A DNA stretch of 64,000 nt, from positions 124,001-188,000 of the forward strand of contig CALGIJ010000011.1 of NCBI GenBank assembly GCA_937915545.1. Reading direction: 5' to 3'. A program made the translations under genes and the position numbers. The notes beneath the pieces are model-generated. The model ran no database searches. It had not been told where the DNA came from and was given only the letters and a program-made list of their open reading frames with translations. This DNA is from an uncultured Desulfobacterales bacterium (GTDB taxonomy: Bacteria; Desulfobacterota; Desulfobulbia; Desulfobulbales; Desulfocapsaceae). This document shows positions 8,760 to 17,127 of this stretch, in pieces; the stretch's first letter is position 1, and each line of letters opens with the position of its first letter.

Positions 8760-8782
8760 CGGCGGGGGCTCGTCCCCCGCCG
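8760..8782 (+). terminator. GC-rich hairpin between binding protein and permease
   Basis: Nine-base-pair stem (GGCGGGGG with its complement plus a closing C-G pair) and loop CTCGT, 13 bases after the binding-protein stop. No U-run. Such hairpins commonly stabilise the upstream mRNA so that the binding protein is made in excess over the permease (inference). Confidence 0.5.
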
Positions 8783-8814
8783 GCACATCCACCCGAGACA
8801 CCACGCCACCCCTC

Positions 8815-10878
8815 ATGACCGATAGCCCACCCCGCACAGAGGAAGTCCCTGCCCAGGACTTCTCCGAACATGGCGTTCAGCGCCGTCTCGACGGACTTGC
8901 CCTGAGGCTGTTGACCGGCCTGGCGCTGGTCTTCTCCCTCTACCAGCTGATGGTTGCCGCCTTCCACCCCTTTTCCAGCCTGGTCACCAGGGCCTTTCAT
9001 GTCGGCTTTCTGGTATCTTTGACCTTTCTTCTCTATCCGGCCTGGAAGCGCGCCGAGCTGTCACGTGTCACCCCCAGCGACTGGCTGCTGGCGGTAATCG
9101 GTTTCGCCCTGTCTTCGTACCAGTGGTTTTTCGAGGGGGATCTCATCCAGCGTGCCGGCGACCCGACACAAACCGACCTGATCGTGGGCACGATCATGAT
9201 TGCCATGGTCTTCGAGGCGGCGCGCCGCATCATGGGCCTCGCCCTGCCGCTGGTTTGCGCCACCTTTCTCCTCTACGGCCTCTTCGGGCAATATCTGCCT
9301 GGCGACCTCGCTCACCGCGGCTACGCCTTCTCGCAGATCGTCGACCAGCTCGGCTTCGGCACCGAGGGCATCTTCGGTATCCCCACTCTGGTGTCAGCCA
9401 CCTACATCTTTCTTTTCATCCTCTTCGGCACCTTTCTCGAACACGCCGGGATGATCACCCTGTTCAACTCCATCGCCCTCGGCTTCGTCGGCCACACCAA
9501 AGGCGGGGCGGCCAAGGTGTCGGTACTGTCGTCCGGGCTGATGGGCACCATCTCGGGGTCGGGGGTGGCCAACGTCCTCACCACCGGCCAGTTTACCATC
9601 CCGCTGATGAAGCGCTTCGGGTACTCCGGCGTCTTTGCCGGGGCGGTGGAATCGACCAGCAGCATGGGCGGGCAGATCATGCCGCCGGTCATGGGGGCGG
9701 TAGCCTTCATCATGGCTGAAAACCTCAACGTTTCGTACGCGGAGATCGTCAAGGCGGCGACCGTTCCGGCCGTCCTCTACTACGCCACGGTGTTCTGGAT
9801 GGTCCACCTCGAGGCGGGACGCAAAAAACTGCTCGGCATCCCCAAGGAGGAATGCCCCAACCCCTGGCTGGCGATGCGCCGCCAGTGGTTCCTGGTTCTT
9901 CCCCTGGCCGCCCTGGTGGGGATGCTCTTCAACGGCTTCACCCCGATGTATTCCGGCATGGTGGGCCTGGCCCTGACGGCGATTCTTATCCTCGGCACAA
10001 CCGTGGCAGCTGGACTGTCGCAGACGGCCTTCCGCTATGCCTTCTGGCTGGCGGTCGGTCTCGGCTGCGCCACGCTGGTCAAATGGGGGGTCTATCCGGT
10101 ACTGACGGTGATCGGCCTGCTGGCAGCCCTCTGCCTGGTGGTCAACGGCGGACCGCACACCCTGCGGCTGCTGCGCAACAGCCTCGTCGACGGCGCCCGC
10201 CAGGCGCTGCCGGTGGGCGTCGCCTGCGCCATCGTCGGCGTCATCATCGGCATCCTCACCCTGACCGGCGCCGCCTCCAGTTTTGCCGGCTTCATCCTCG
10301 AGGTCGGCGCCAAGAACCTCTTCCTGTCGCTCCTCCTCACCATGCTGGTCTGCCTCCTGCTCGGCATGGGCATCCCGACCATCCCCAACTATATCATCAC
10401 CAGTTCCATCGCCGCCCCGGCCCTGCTCAAACTGGGGGTGCCGCTGATCGTCAGCCATATGTTCGTCTTCTATTTCGGCATCATGGCCGACCTGACGCCG
10501 CCGGTGGCCCTGGCCGCTTTCGCCGCCAGCTCCATCGCCAAGGAATCGCCGATGAAGATCGGCTTCAAGGCGGTAGTGATCGCCATCGCCGGCTTTGTCG
10601 TGCCCTTCATGGCCGTCTACGACCCGGCCCTGATGCTGCAGGGCGACCCCAGCTACCTCGCCATCGCCTATATCGTCGGTAAGGCTCTGCTCGCCATCAC
10701 CCTGTGGGGGGCTGCCGCCATCGGCTATCTGCGCGCCCCGCTCAACTGGCCGGAAAGGGCCGTGGCCGCCTGCGGCGCCTTCTTCCTCGTCGCCGCCATG
10801 CCGCTCACCGACGAGATCGGTTTCGCCATCTGCGCCCTCTTCATCGGCTACCATATGCTGCGCAGCCGCAAACAGTGA
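8815..10878 (+). CDS. TRAP transporter permease, fused small and large subunits (4TM/12TM)
   Basis: A 687-residue polytopic membrane protein. The N-terminal about 200 residues carry the DctQ-like small-subunit helices, followed by a DctM-like domain with GTISGSGVANVLTTGQFTIPLMKR and GMGIPTIPNYIITSS signatures. Fused permeases of this length are characteristic partners of TAXI binding proteins; uptake is driven by ion symport across the inner membrane. Several glycine- and proline-rich helix-break motifs typical of DctM are intact, so it looks functional. No clear Shine-Dalgarno precedes the ATG. Its stop codon overlaps the next gene's ATG by one base (TGATG). Confidence 0.92.
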   Translation: MTDSPPRTEEVPAQDFSEHGVQRRLDGLALRLLTGLALVFSLYQLMVAAFHPFSSLVTRAFHVGFLVSLTFLLYPAWKRAELSRVTPSDWLLAVIGFALSSYQWFFEGDLIQRAGDPTQTDLIVGTIMIAMVFEAARRIMGLALPLVCATFLLYGLFGQYLPGDLAHRGYAFSQIVDQLGFGTEGIFGIPTLVSATYIFLFILFGTFLEHAGMITLFNSIALGFVGHTKGGAAKVSVLSSGLMGTISGSGVANVLTTGQFTIPLMKRFGYSGVFAGAVESTSSMGGQIMPPVMGAVAFIMAENLNVSYAEIVKAATVPAVLYYATVFWMVHLEAGRKKLLGIPKEECPNPWLAMRRQWFLVLPLAALVGMLFNGFTPMYSGMVGLALTAILILGTTVAAGLSQTAFRYAFWLAVGLGCATLVKWGVYPVLTVIGLLAALCLVVNGGPHTLRLLRNSLVDGARQALPVGVACAIVGVIIGILTLTGAASSFAGFILEVGAKNLFLSLLLTMLVCLLLGMGIPTIPNYIITSSIAAPALLKLGVPLIVSHMFVFYFGIMADLTPPVALAAFAASSIAKESPMKIGFKAVVIAIAGFVVPFMAVYDPALMLQGDPSYLAIAYIVGKALLAITLWGAAAIGYLRAPLNWPERAVAACGAFFLVAAMPLTDEIGFAICALFIGYHMLRSRKQ

Positions 10879-11267
10879 TGGAAGCCATCTGCCTTGCCGC
10901 CGCCCTGCTCTTCGCCCACTGCGGCCAGAAGGCGACGCTCAGCTGGCGCCACTCCATCGAAAAGATCGTCTGGGAGGAAGAGTACCGCTGCCATGAGGGG
11001 GGGCTGGTTCTGACCGAAGCCCGCGTACGCGGCACCGGCGCCGGCATGGAGCCGCCGGCAGGGGCCGTTTTCAGCGGCGGCGCCTGGCGCTACACCCCGG
11101 CAATGGCACCACTGCCGGAGGTACAGCTGCGCCATTCCCCTTATGCCGCCCCTTACACCCTGTGCTGCGACGGTCGCTGTCAGCCTCTGCCAGACTGGCT
11201 CCCCGGCCTCCCCGAGGAGGCGGTGGTCACGCTGCGACCGTGTGCATCATCGTCCGAGGCCCCCTGA
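10878..11267 (+). CDS. DUF1850-family protein of TAXI operon
   Basis: A 129-residue protein with a short hydrophobic N-terminus (MEAICLAAALLFAHC, possibly a signal or anchor), then WRHSIEKIVWEEEYRC, the conserved 'HSVEK..W.E.Y' type core of DUF1850, and a Gly/Pro-rich tail with RHSPY. DUF1850 genes recur next to TAXI permeases; their role is not established, but an accessory function in transport or its assembly is the natural guess. It shares a base with the permease stop, so it is translationally coupled. The four cysteines after residue 14 may form disulfides in the periplasm. Confidence 0.75.
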   Translation: MEAICLAAALLFAHCGQKATLSWRHSIEKIVWEEEYRCHEGGLVLTEARVRGTGAGMEPPAGAVFSGGAWRYTPAMAPLPEVQLRHSPYAAPYTLCCDGRCQPLPDWLPGLPEEAVVTLRPCASSSEAP

Positions 11268-11355
11268 CCGCACCGATACCGATGCCGAAGCGCAACAAAC
11301 GCGAAACTGATAATATGGTAAGGGAAAATGTCTGATCGCCACCCAAAATGCAGTC

Positions 11356-11385
11356 TTGCCATTTCTCTTTTTGTAACCATATAAT
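11356..11385 (+). promoter_or_regulatory. Strong candidate sigma-70 promoter
   Basis: TTGCCA (11356-11361), 18-bp spacer, perfect TATAAT (11380-11385), in an AT-rich stretch 80 bases before the next gene. Confidence 0.6.
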
Positions 11386-11465
11386 TTGTCTATAAGACTC
11401 GGCGAATACGTTCCGCAATCTCGCCGTATAGCGCTCAAGAAGGTTCAACTCAAGGAGGTATCCCC

Positions 11466-12545
11466 ATGAAGCGATGTACTTTTTTGTTCGCACTGGCCGC
11501 TGGCGTGATCGCAACGACGGCCATTGCCGCCGAGCCACAACTTTCTCAGGACAATTTCATCAAGGGAACGCTTGCCGTAAGCTGGGATACTCGCCTGCCA
11601 CAGAACAGGGATGGTGATTATCCGAAGATCGATGTTACCGACAACTATACATATGATGTTACCGTTGGCACCACCTTCTACAAGGGTGTTGTCAAGTGCA
11701 AACCCTATATCTTCTCCAAACATTTAGGCCGGGTGCTGCAAGTTGGAGACTGCCGCTACGATGTCAACGTCGGCGTGATCAACCCCGCCAATCCAACTCA
11801 AACCAAGACGGTCGGGAAGGTCGTCGGCAACTATGGAATCGACCAGCATGGTCAAGTGAATCTTGTTGAGACCCCTGTTCGCATGGAGGTGCAGACCATA
11901 GGACAGGCCAAGGGATTCACCTCTAAATACAGTGGCATGATGAGTGGCAAGCCGCCGAAAGCAGAAACAACGCTCAGCAAACTCCGCGCTGATGCCGTTA
12001 AGAAAAGCGCCACGATTACCCGGATGCTCGGCAACAAGACCGTTTCCGTCAGTCTGGAGAATGTTGACCCTGTGAGTTTTCAAAATACCGTTCTGCCCAG
12101 CGGGCCCTCGGGGAACTATCCGGAAGCGACTGTCAATGGCCAGCTGATATACTCCTACGACACCGACAATTGGTTTCCACAATTCACTATCAGCCAGGGC
12201 GATACCAAGGATACCGTGGGTGGTGGGATCAAATGGGTGCAAGAGAACAAAGGGTTGGCTCGTTATGAGTTTAACGTGATCCTCAACGAAGGAAAGGGCG
12301 GAGTGGCGAATGAAGCCGCCGCCTTCGCTGATGCCAAAGGTGAAGATGCGTTCTTCGCCTCCGACCCAGGCCTATCCTTGATCAACGGCACCATGGTATT
12401 TCGTACGGCCGTCGGCGGCGTCAACGACCTTCCGGCAAAGACGGACATCGCCCTCAACCTTGGCCTGCAAAAGGTCACCGCTCAGCAGGCGCAGAGCTTC
12501 TGGAAGTTGTTGCTGTTGATACCAAACCAGATGTACGGCGAATAG
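11466..12545 (+). CDS. Unrecognised exported protein
   Basis: A 359-residue protein with a clear signal peptide (MKRCTFLFALAAGVIATTAIA, cleavage before AEPQ). The mature part is rich in beta-prone, Asn/Thr/Val/Tyr-containing segments with few charged clusters. Only three cysteines exist, one in the signal and two (KCKPY and DCRYD) close enough to form a disulfide. No known domain recognised; the alternating pattern suggests an all-beta secreted or periplasmic protein. It has a textbook AAGGAGG ribosome-binding site and a near-consensus promoter, so it is probably well expressed. Codon use is less GC-rich than in the transporter genes, hinting at a different history. Stands alone, 198 bases after the TAXI operon. 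Confidence 0.7.
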   Translation: MKRCTFLFALAAGVIATTAIAAEPQLSQDNFIKGTLAVSWDTRLPQNRDGDYPKIDVTDNYTYDVTVGTTFYKGVVKCKPYIFSKHLGRVLQVGDCRYDVNVGVINPANPTQTKTVGKVVGNYGIDQHGQVNLVETPVRMEVQTIGQAKGFTSKYSGMMSGKPPKAETTLSKLRADAVKKSATITRMLGNKTVSVSLENVDPVSFQNTVLPSGPSGNYPEATVNGQLIYSYDTDNWFPQFTISQGDTKDTVGGGIKWVQENKGLARYEFNVILNEGKGGVANEAAAFADAKGEDAFFASDPGLSLINGTMVFRTAVGGVNDLPAKTDIALNLGLQKVTAQQAQSFWKLLLLIPNQMYGE

Positions 12546-12798
12546 TGCCTTGTTTGAGCGGAATTTTGCCTCTCGGCGATTCCGCGCGAGCCATGTGCGG
12601 TAATCGACAACACAGCGTTGTGAGCAGGCATCACTATCGACCAGCATTGCCGCTCGCTTTCTGAACCAGCGAGGGCAATGGCTGGCAGTGAAACACGAAG
12701 CCGGAGGCAAGGGGAGAAAGAGTTAAGGACACAGCCCCCCTTTTTGTATCCAAAGAGTTGGGGACGAGGCGGTCGGCGAAATTTACGAGGAACTGGCG

Positions 12799-13203
12799 AT
12801 GGCAACTACTGAGGCGGCAATGAATATAAACAAGACATCTTTATTCAATAAAATTCCCTGGACTTTCTTGATACTTATCTACCTGGCGGCAACACAGGTA
12901 GCAGGCATCTCCCTCGACGGGGTGCCAGGGTTCATCCTGATCGGTATCGGGGTATTTGTTCTGTTTGCCGAATTCTTCAAATCAGGCGATATAGGCATCT
13001 CCCTGTTTTTCTTCGACCTGCTCACCTCCGTGATAGGCTTGATAATCGCGACGATACTCCTCTGTTATCTGGTGTGGGAGACGAACCAGTCCCTGACCTT
13101 TTATCACTGGTTTGGCTATGCGATCCTGCTCGGCGACACTATTCTGAGCCCGTTCAATGCCTTTCGGACAGCGCTGCGAAATTTTGGGGTTGGGTCATTA
13201 TAG
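12799..13203 (+). CDS. Small integral membrane protein, unknown function
   Basis: A 134-residue protein with a polar N-terminus of about 20 residues and four hydrophobic helices (roughly residues 20-36, 42-60, 66-90 and 100-118), the second and third separated by AEFFKSGDIGISL. No conserved catalytic residues recognised. A GAGGAA site precedes the ATG by about 7 bases; a second in-frame ATG lies seven codons on. Codon use is more AT-rich than the flanking core genes. It sits between the exported protein and the tRNA-Arg fragment, so it may be cargo of an older integrated element (inference). Confidence 0.6.
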   Translation: MATTEAAMNINKTSLFNKIPWTFLILIYLAATQVAGISLDGVPGFILIGIGVFVLFAEFFKSGDIGISLFFFDLLTSVIGLIIATILLCYLVWETNQSLTFYHWFGYAILLGDTILSPFNAFRTALRNFGVGSL

Positions 13204-13359
13204 GCAAGGGCAGAAAACATTCGCTGAAGAGGCGCCGCAGGAAGACTTGCACCGCCTGCCAATACCGAAGCCTCTATGAAAAAATAGAATGATGGTGCGG
13301 GGAAAAGAAGAAACTATTCCCCACATGATGTCTGCGCTGGATGGTTTTTTGCAAAGATG

Positions 13360-13378
13360 TGGGGAATGGGCTGGGGAA
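13360..13378 (+). repeat. Direct double motif TGGGGAA, candidate arm-type sites
   Basis: TGGGGAA at 13360-13366 and 13372-13378 (12-bp period), with a further GCGGGGAAAA near 13292 and an inverted TTCCCCA near 13317. It lies outside the tRNA fragment, on the side away from the integrase gene. The layout mirrors the 11-bp-period GCGGGACA pair inside the island but the sequence differs, as if it belonged to another element in the same tRNA. Confidence 0.35.
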
Positions 13379-13386
13379 AAAAAGAA

Positions 13387-13423
13387 CAGGCACTTAGTAA
13401 AAAATTACTAAGTGCCTGTTTTT
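13387..13423. terminator. Bidirectional hairpin beside the tRNA-Arg fragment
   Basis: Perfect 14-bp stem (CAGGCACTTAGTAA, 13387-13400; complement 13405-13418) with an AAAA loop, followed by TTTTT on the plus strand and a T-rich run on the minus strand. It has the same place relative to the tRNA 3' end, and partly the same stem (GGCACTTA), as the terminator of the intact tRNA-Arg at 45923-45951. Confidence 0.7.
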
Positions 13424-13425
13424 AA

Positions 13426-13473
13426 TGGTAGACGAGGCGGGATTCGAACCCGCGGCCTTTGGCTTCGGAGGCC
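13426..13473 (-). repeat. Attachment-site repeat: 3' fragment of tRNA-Arg(CCG)
   Basis: 48 bases matching 45961-46008 with one mismatch (G at 13455, A at 45990). On the minus strand it covers the CCG anticodon loop, variable loop, T arm, acceptor 3' strand and CCA. The 5' half of the tRNA (D arm, acceptor 5' strand) is missing, so it is not a functional gene. This is what a tyrosine integrase leaves at the far end of an element inserted in a tRNA 3' end. Confidence 0.85.
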
Positions 13474-13606
13474 GAAATTTTCCACTTGCACATAGCGCCA
13501 CTCCATCTCACAAATTACCTTGTATATACCTATAATATCGTGTACATAAAGAAACATGAACTATCATTTACCAACACATAAAAACACCCTGTGTAATCAC
13601 GATTGA

Positions 13607-13625
13607 GCGGGACAGGAGCGGGACA
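13607..13625 (+). repeat. Left copy of GCGGGACAGGAGCGGGACA (candidate integrase arm sites)
   Basis: GCGGGACA twice with an 11-bp period, identical over 19 bases to 45884-45902. It lies 134 bases inside the left tRNA-Arg fragment, in the leader of the integrase gene. Paired, helically phased short repeats near both element ends are the usual form of integrase or excisionase arm sites (inference). Confidence 0.55.
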
Positions 13626-13644
13626 GAATTTCGGAGGTATGGTT

Positions 13645-14826
13645 ATGGCGGGACAATGGATCAAGACTAAATCTGTGGGCGTTCGCTACCGGCAGCATCC
13701 AACCAGAAAGCATGGCGTCAACTTCGATCGCTACTTCACCATTCGTTACAAGGTCAACGGTTTGGAGAAATCCGAGGGATTGGGTTGGGCTTCTGAAGGT
13801 TGGACAGAAAAGAAGGCGGCGGCGATTCTGGCAGAACTGAAAGCAAACCAGACCATGGGCCTAGGGCCGGCGACCTTGACGGAAAAACGCGAGATTAAAC
13901 GACAGGAGGATGAAGCCAAGGCAGAGCTTGAACGGCAGCAAGCAAACCGATGGACGATTGAGAAGTTATGGGATGAATACCGGAAACACCTGCCAGGCGG
14001 CGAGGCATCCAAGGCTGATCTGAGCAGATGGAGCTTATACCTTCAGAAATCATTTGCTCACAAAGAACCGCTTGACCTTGTCCGATTGGATATCGACCGG
14101 GTAAGAATCAACCTTTTAAAAAGGAAGTCCCCCCAGACCGTCAAGCATGTTCTCGCCCTACTCCGCCGGATAATCAACTTCGGTGTCGACCGTGGCCTAT
14201 GCCCTGCCCTGCCCTTCAGGATCGCCCTGCCGGCCGTTGACAACATCAAGACCGAAGACCTCGCCCCGGAGCAGCTACAGCGCCTCCTGACCGTGCTGGA
14301 CACCACCCACCGGCAAGAAGCGGCCGCCATGATGAAAATCGCATTGTTCACCGGCATGCGGCGCGGCGAGATATTCAAACTGCGCTGGGAGGACCTCGAC
14401 TTTCTAAGGGGATTCATCAACATCGTCGAGCCAAAAGGTGGCAAGTCTCAAAAGATCCCCATGAACCGAGCCGCCAGGGAAGTATTCGAGACGACCCCCA
14501 ATCGATCAGAATACATTTTCCCTGCCCGAAACGGCGGGCCCCGTAAGGACGCCAACAAGGACTTCCTGGCGATCAAGAAGGAAGCGGGGCTGCCGGCCGA
14601 CTTCCGCCACATGCACGGCCTACGGCACCTCTATGCGACCATGCTAGCCTCTTCCGGCCAAGTGGACATGTTCACCCTGCAGAGACTCCTTACCCATAAG
14701 AGCCCTGAGATGACGCAACGTTACATTCATTTTCGGGACGAGGCTTTAAGATCGGCGGCGGAAAAGGTTGATGAGATTTTAGCCGACGCGATCCAGCCAG
14801 TATCAATCATTCGAAAAACAGCGTAA
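13645..14826 (+). CDS. int: Tyrosine-type site-specific integrase
   Basis: A 393-residue phage-type integrase. An N-terminal arm-binding region (to about residue 90), a core-binding SAM-like domain (about 105-190), then the catalytic domain with Arg239 in TGMRRGE, the beta-hairpin Lys in PKGGKSQK, His324/Arg327 in HGLRHLYAT, a second His in LLTHKSPEMTQ and the nucleophile Tyr360 in RYIHF. All catalytic residues are intact. I use the ATG preceded by GGAGG with 8-base spacing; an upstream in-frame ATG at 13603 overlaps the arm-site repeat. The gene sits just inside the tRNA-Arg fragment, its likely target. Its base composition is less GC-rich than the kinase genes that follow, and within 30 bases of its stop a GC-rich truncated gene begins. 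Confidence 0.92.
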   Translation: MAGQWIKTKSVGVRYRQHPTRKHGVNFDRYFTIRYKVNGLEKSEGLGWASEGWTEKKAAAILAELKANQTMGLGPATLTEKREIKRQEDEAKAELERQQANRWTIEKLWDEYRKHLPGGEASKADLSRWSLYLQKSFAHKEPLDLVRLDIDRVRINLLKRKSPQTVKHVLALLRRIINFGVDRGLCPALPFRIALPAVDNIKTEDLAPEQLQRLLTVLDTTHRQEAAAMMKIALFTGMRRGEIFKLRWEDLDFLRGFINIVEPKGGKSQKIPMNRAAREVFETTPNRSEYIFPARNGGPRKDANKDFLAIKKEAGLPADFRHMHGLRHLYATMLASSGQVDMFTLQRLLTHKSPEMTQRYIHFRDEALRSAAEKVDEILADAIQPVSIIRKTA

Positions 14827-14851
14827 CAACGCCTATCATGTGGGCAAGTAG

Positions 14852-15055
14852 ATGAAGGGGCCAGGCCTGAGCCTCAAGGCGGCCGCCTTCGGCGATCCGC
14901 AGGCCTACGCCCAGTACCGCTTTGCCGAGACCCTCAACCCGGAGATGAAGCTCAACGTCATCCACGCCTCCAGCGGCACCCTGTGGACCGACCTCGCCAG
15001 GAGCGGCGGCCTCGCCGAGCTGGGTGGGGCCAAGACCCTCAAAGGCGGTCAGTAA
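14852..15055 (+). pseudogene. C-terminal fragment of a band-7/SPFH-type membrane protein
   Basis: The frame from about 14884 reads FGDPQAYAQYRFAETLNPEM and then KLNVIHASSGTLWTDL, which matches the extreme C-terminus of SPFH/band-7 (prohibitin-like) proteins, where a Tyr/Arg/Phe-rich stretch is followed by an 'I.H.G.GT.WTDL' end. The roughly 250 upstream residues, including the SPFH domain itself, are absent: the integrase stop is only 25 bases before. The ATG at 14852 may be fortuitous. Its last 7 bases overlap the convergent kinase gene. It marks a recombination junction between integrase DNA and GC-rich chromosomal-type DNA at about 14830-14880. Confidence 0.65.
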
Positions 15056-17127
15056 GGGGTGGCGAGGAGCTGGCGCACCTTGCCGATGAGGCTCTCGGCG
15101 GTGAAGGGCTTCTGCAGGAAGTTGACGCCATCGGCGAGGATGCCGCACTCGCCGATGTAGCCCGAAGGGTAGCCGGACATGAAGAGGCTCTTCATCTGCG
15201 GGCGCAGGGGGCGCAGCAGCCTTTCCAGCTCGCGCCCGTTCATTTCCGGCATGATGACATCGGCGAGCAGCAGGTGCAGCGGCCCGTCGATGGCCGCCGC
15301 CAGCTGCGCGGCCTGCGAGGGGTTGGTGGCGGTATAGACCCGATAGCCGGCCTCGCCGAGGATACGCGCCGCCAGCCGCAGAATGGCCGCCTCGTCCTCG
15401 ACGATGAGGATGGTCTCGCCCCCGTCTTCACCCTGTGCCGTCTCCCCGAGCACCTCCTTCTTCTCCTCGCCCCCCTTGTGGCGGGGCAGGTAGATGCTGA
15501 AGGTGGTGCCCTTCCCGACCTCGCTCTGCACATCGATCATGCCGCCATTCTGGGTGACGATGCCGTATACCGTGGACAGCCCCAGGCCGGTGCCCAGGCC
15601 AGGACTCTTGGTGGTGTAGAAGGGTTCGAAGATTTTGCCCATGGTCTGGGCGTCCATGCCGCAGCCGGTGTCGCTGACCGCGAGGCGGACATGGTCGCCG
15701 GAATGACAGCCGGCGTGGTGGCGGCAGTAGTCGTCATCGAGGGTGCAGTTCTCCGTCTCGATGAGGATGGTGCCGCCATGAGCGATGGCGTCACGGGCGT
15801 TGATGCACAGGTTGGCGAGTAGCTGGTCGACCTGCGAGGGGTCGAGGTGCACCGGCCAGAGGTCGTCGCCGGGCAGCCAGCGCAGCTCGAGGTCTTCGCC
15901 GATGAGGCGCTGCAGGATCTTCAGCATGCCTTCCACGGTGGCGTTGAGGTCGAGCACCTGCGGCTCCATGGTCTGCTTGCGGGCGAAGGCGAGCAGCTGC
16001 CGGGTGATGGCGGCCGAACGTCGCGCCGCGTCGAGGATCTCGCCGAGGTTGTCGTGCATTGTCGAGCCGGGGGCGGCCTGGGCCAGCGACAGCTCGGCGT
16101 AGCCGAGGATGACGCTCAGCATGTTGTTGTAGTCATGGGCGACGCCGCCGGCAAGGCGACCGATCGATTCCATCTTCTGCGCCTGGTGCAGCTGGCCCTC
16201 CAGCTCGAGGCGGTTCCTCTCGAGGCGTTTGCGCTCAGTGAGGTCGCGGACGATGGCCCACATCGCCTCGGGCTGGCCCTGTTCGCCGCGCACCAGGAAG
16301 GTGCGCAGCTCGACGGGGAAGATGCGCCCCTCCTTATGCTGATACTCTTTTTCGTAGACCTCGGAGGCGTCGCTGACGTGGACCTGTTCGGTGAGGATGC
16401 GCCGCTCGTAGTCGTGCCACCTCTCCGGGGTAATGTCGAGGAAGGTCATAGTGCGCAGCTCTCCTTTGTCATAACCAAGCATGCGTTCGTAGGCGAGGTT
16501 GCTTTCGAGGATGCGTCCCGCCATGTCGACCAGCACGAAGCCGTCGTCCATGCTCTCCAGCAGGCGCCGGTATTTGCTCTCTGAGGTGCGCAGTGCCGCC
16601 TCGGCCTCGCGCAGGGCTTTGGTTTCCTGCTCCAGCTGCAGCATCTTCTGCTCGAGCTTGCGTACCAGCCGCTCGTTATAGAGCTTGAAGATCTCCTCGT
16701 CGTCGGTCTTGGGCGGCGGCAGTGGGCGGTCGCCGCTGGCGGCCTCGGCGAGCACGCGCTGCACCGTGTCGAGCAGCACCTGCGGTTCGCAGGGCTTGAC
16801 GACGAAGGCGTCGGCGCCGACTTTGGCGGCGAAGGCCTCGTCCTGCGGGCCGGTGTAGGTGGCAGTGTAGAAGATCAGCGGGATGCTTCGCAGACGGGGG
16901 TCGGATTTGACCGTGCGGCACAGCTCGAAGCCGTCCATGACCGGCATGAGGATATCGCTGAGGATGAGGTCAAAGGGCTCTTTTCCGAGCAGCGCCAAGG
17001 CCTCGGCGCCGTCGCCGGCGGAGACTACCTGGTAGCCGCTGCCGCCGAGGAGGGCCTCGATGTAATAACGGTTGTCGTCCTTGTCGTCGATGCTGAGAAT
17101 GCGCATGGCTGCCGGCTCCCGGGTCAT
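15049..17127 (-). CDS. Hybrid histidine kinase, REC-PAS-HisKA-HATPase-REC
   Basis: A cytoplasmic 692-residue protein. An N-terminal receiver (residues about 8-125, Asp in LILSDILMPVMDG), a coiled linker rich in Glu/Leu, one PAS domain (about 185-300), HisKA with the phospho-acceptor in GGVAHDYNNML, HATPase_c with NARDA, DTGCGM and GLGTGLGLS boxes, and a C-terminal receiver (Asp in LLLADVIMPEMNG). No membrane segment. Between the N and G1 boxes is an insert with three cysteines spaced C-x6-C-x5-C, shared with the 1346-residue kinase downstream. Its ATG overlaps the stop of the preceding response regulator by 4 bases, so HK, RR and hybrid HK form one operon and probably one phosphorelay. Confidence 0.9.
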   Translation of the reverse strand: MTREPAAMRILSIDDKDDNRYYIEALLGGSGYQVVSAGDGAEALALLGKEPFDLILSDILMPVMDGFELCRTVKSDPRLRSIPLIFYTATYTGPQDEAFAAKVGADAFVVKPCEPQVLLDTVQRVLAEAASGDRPLPPPKTDDEEIFKLYNERLVRKLEQKMLQLEQETKALREAEAALRTSESKYRRLLESMDDGFVLVDMAGRILESNLAYERMLGYDKGELRTMTFLDITPERWHDYERRILTEQVHVSDASEVYEKEYQHKEGRIFPVELRTFLVRGEQGQPEAMWAIVRDLTERKRLERNRLELEGQLHQAQKMESIGRLAGGVAHDYNNMLSVILGYAELSLAQAAPGSTMHDNLGEILDAARRSAAITRQLLAFARKQTMEPQVLDLNATVEGMLKILQRLIGEDLELRWLPGDDLWPVHLDPSQVDQLLANLCINARDAIAHGGTILIETENCTLDDDYCRHHAGCHSGDHVRLAVSDTGCGMDAQTMGKIFEPFYTTKSPGLGTGLGLSTVYGIVTQNGGMIDVQSEVGKGTTFSIYLPRHKGGEEKKEVLGETAQGEDGGETILIVEDEAAILRLAARILGEAGYRVYTATNPSQAAQLAAAIDGPLHLLLADVIMPEMNGRELERLLRPLRPQMKSLFMSGYPSGYIGECGILADGVNFLQKPFTAESLIGKVRQLLATPY

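Noticed and set aside
12546..12798. Possible degraded gene or repeat between the exported and membrane proteins (word GGACACAGCCCCCC and short inverted repeats)
   Set aside because: No protein-like frame and no second copy of the word found in the window; treated as a spacer.
13603..13645. Earlier integrase start at 13603
   Set aside because: It lies across the 19-base repeat and has no ribosome-binding site, while the ATG at 13645 has GGAGG at proper spacing.
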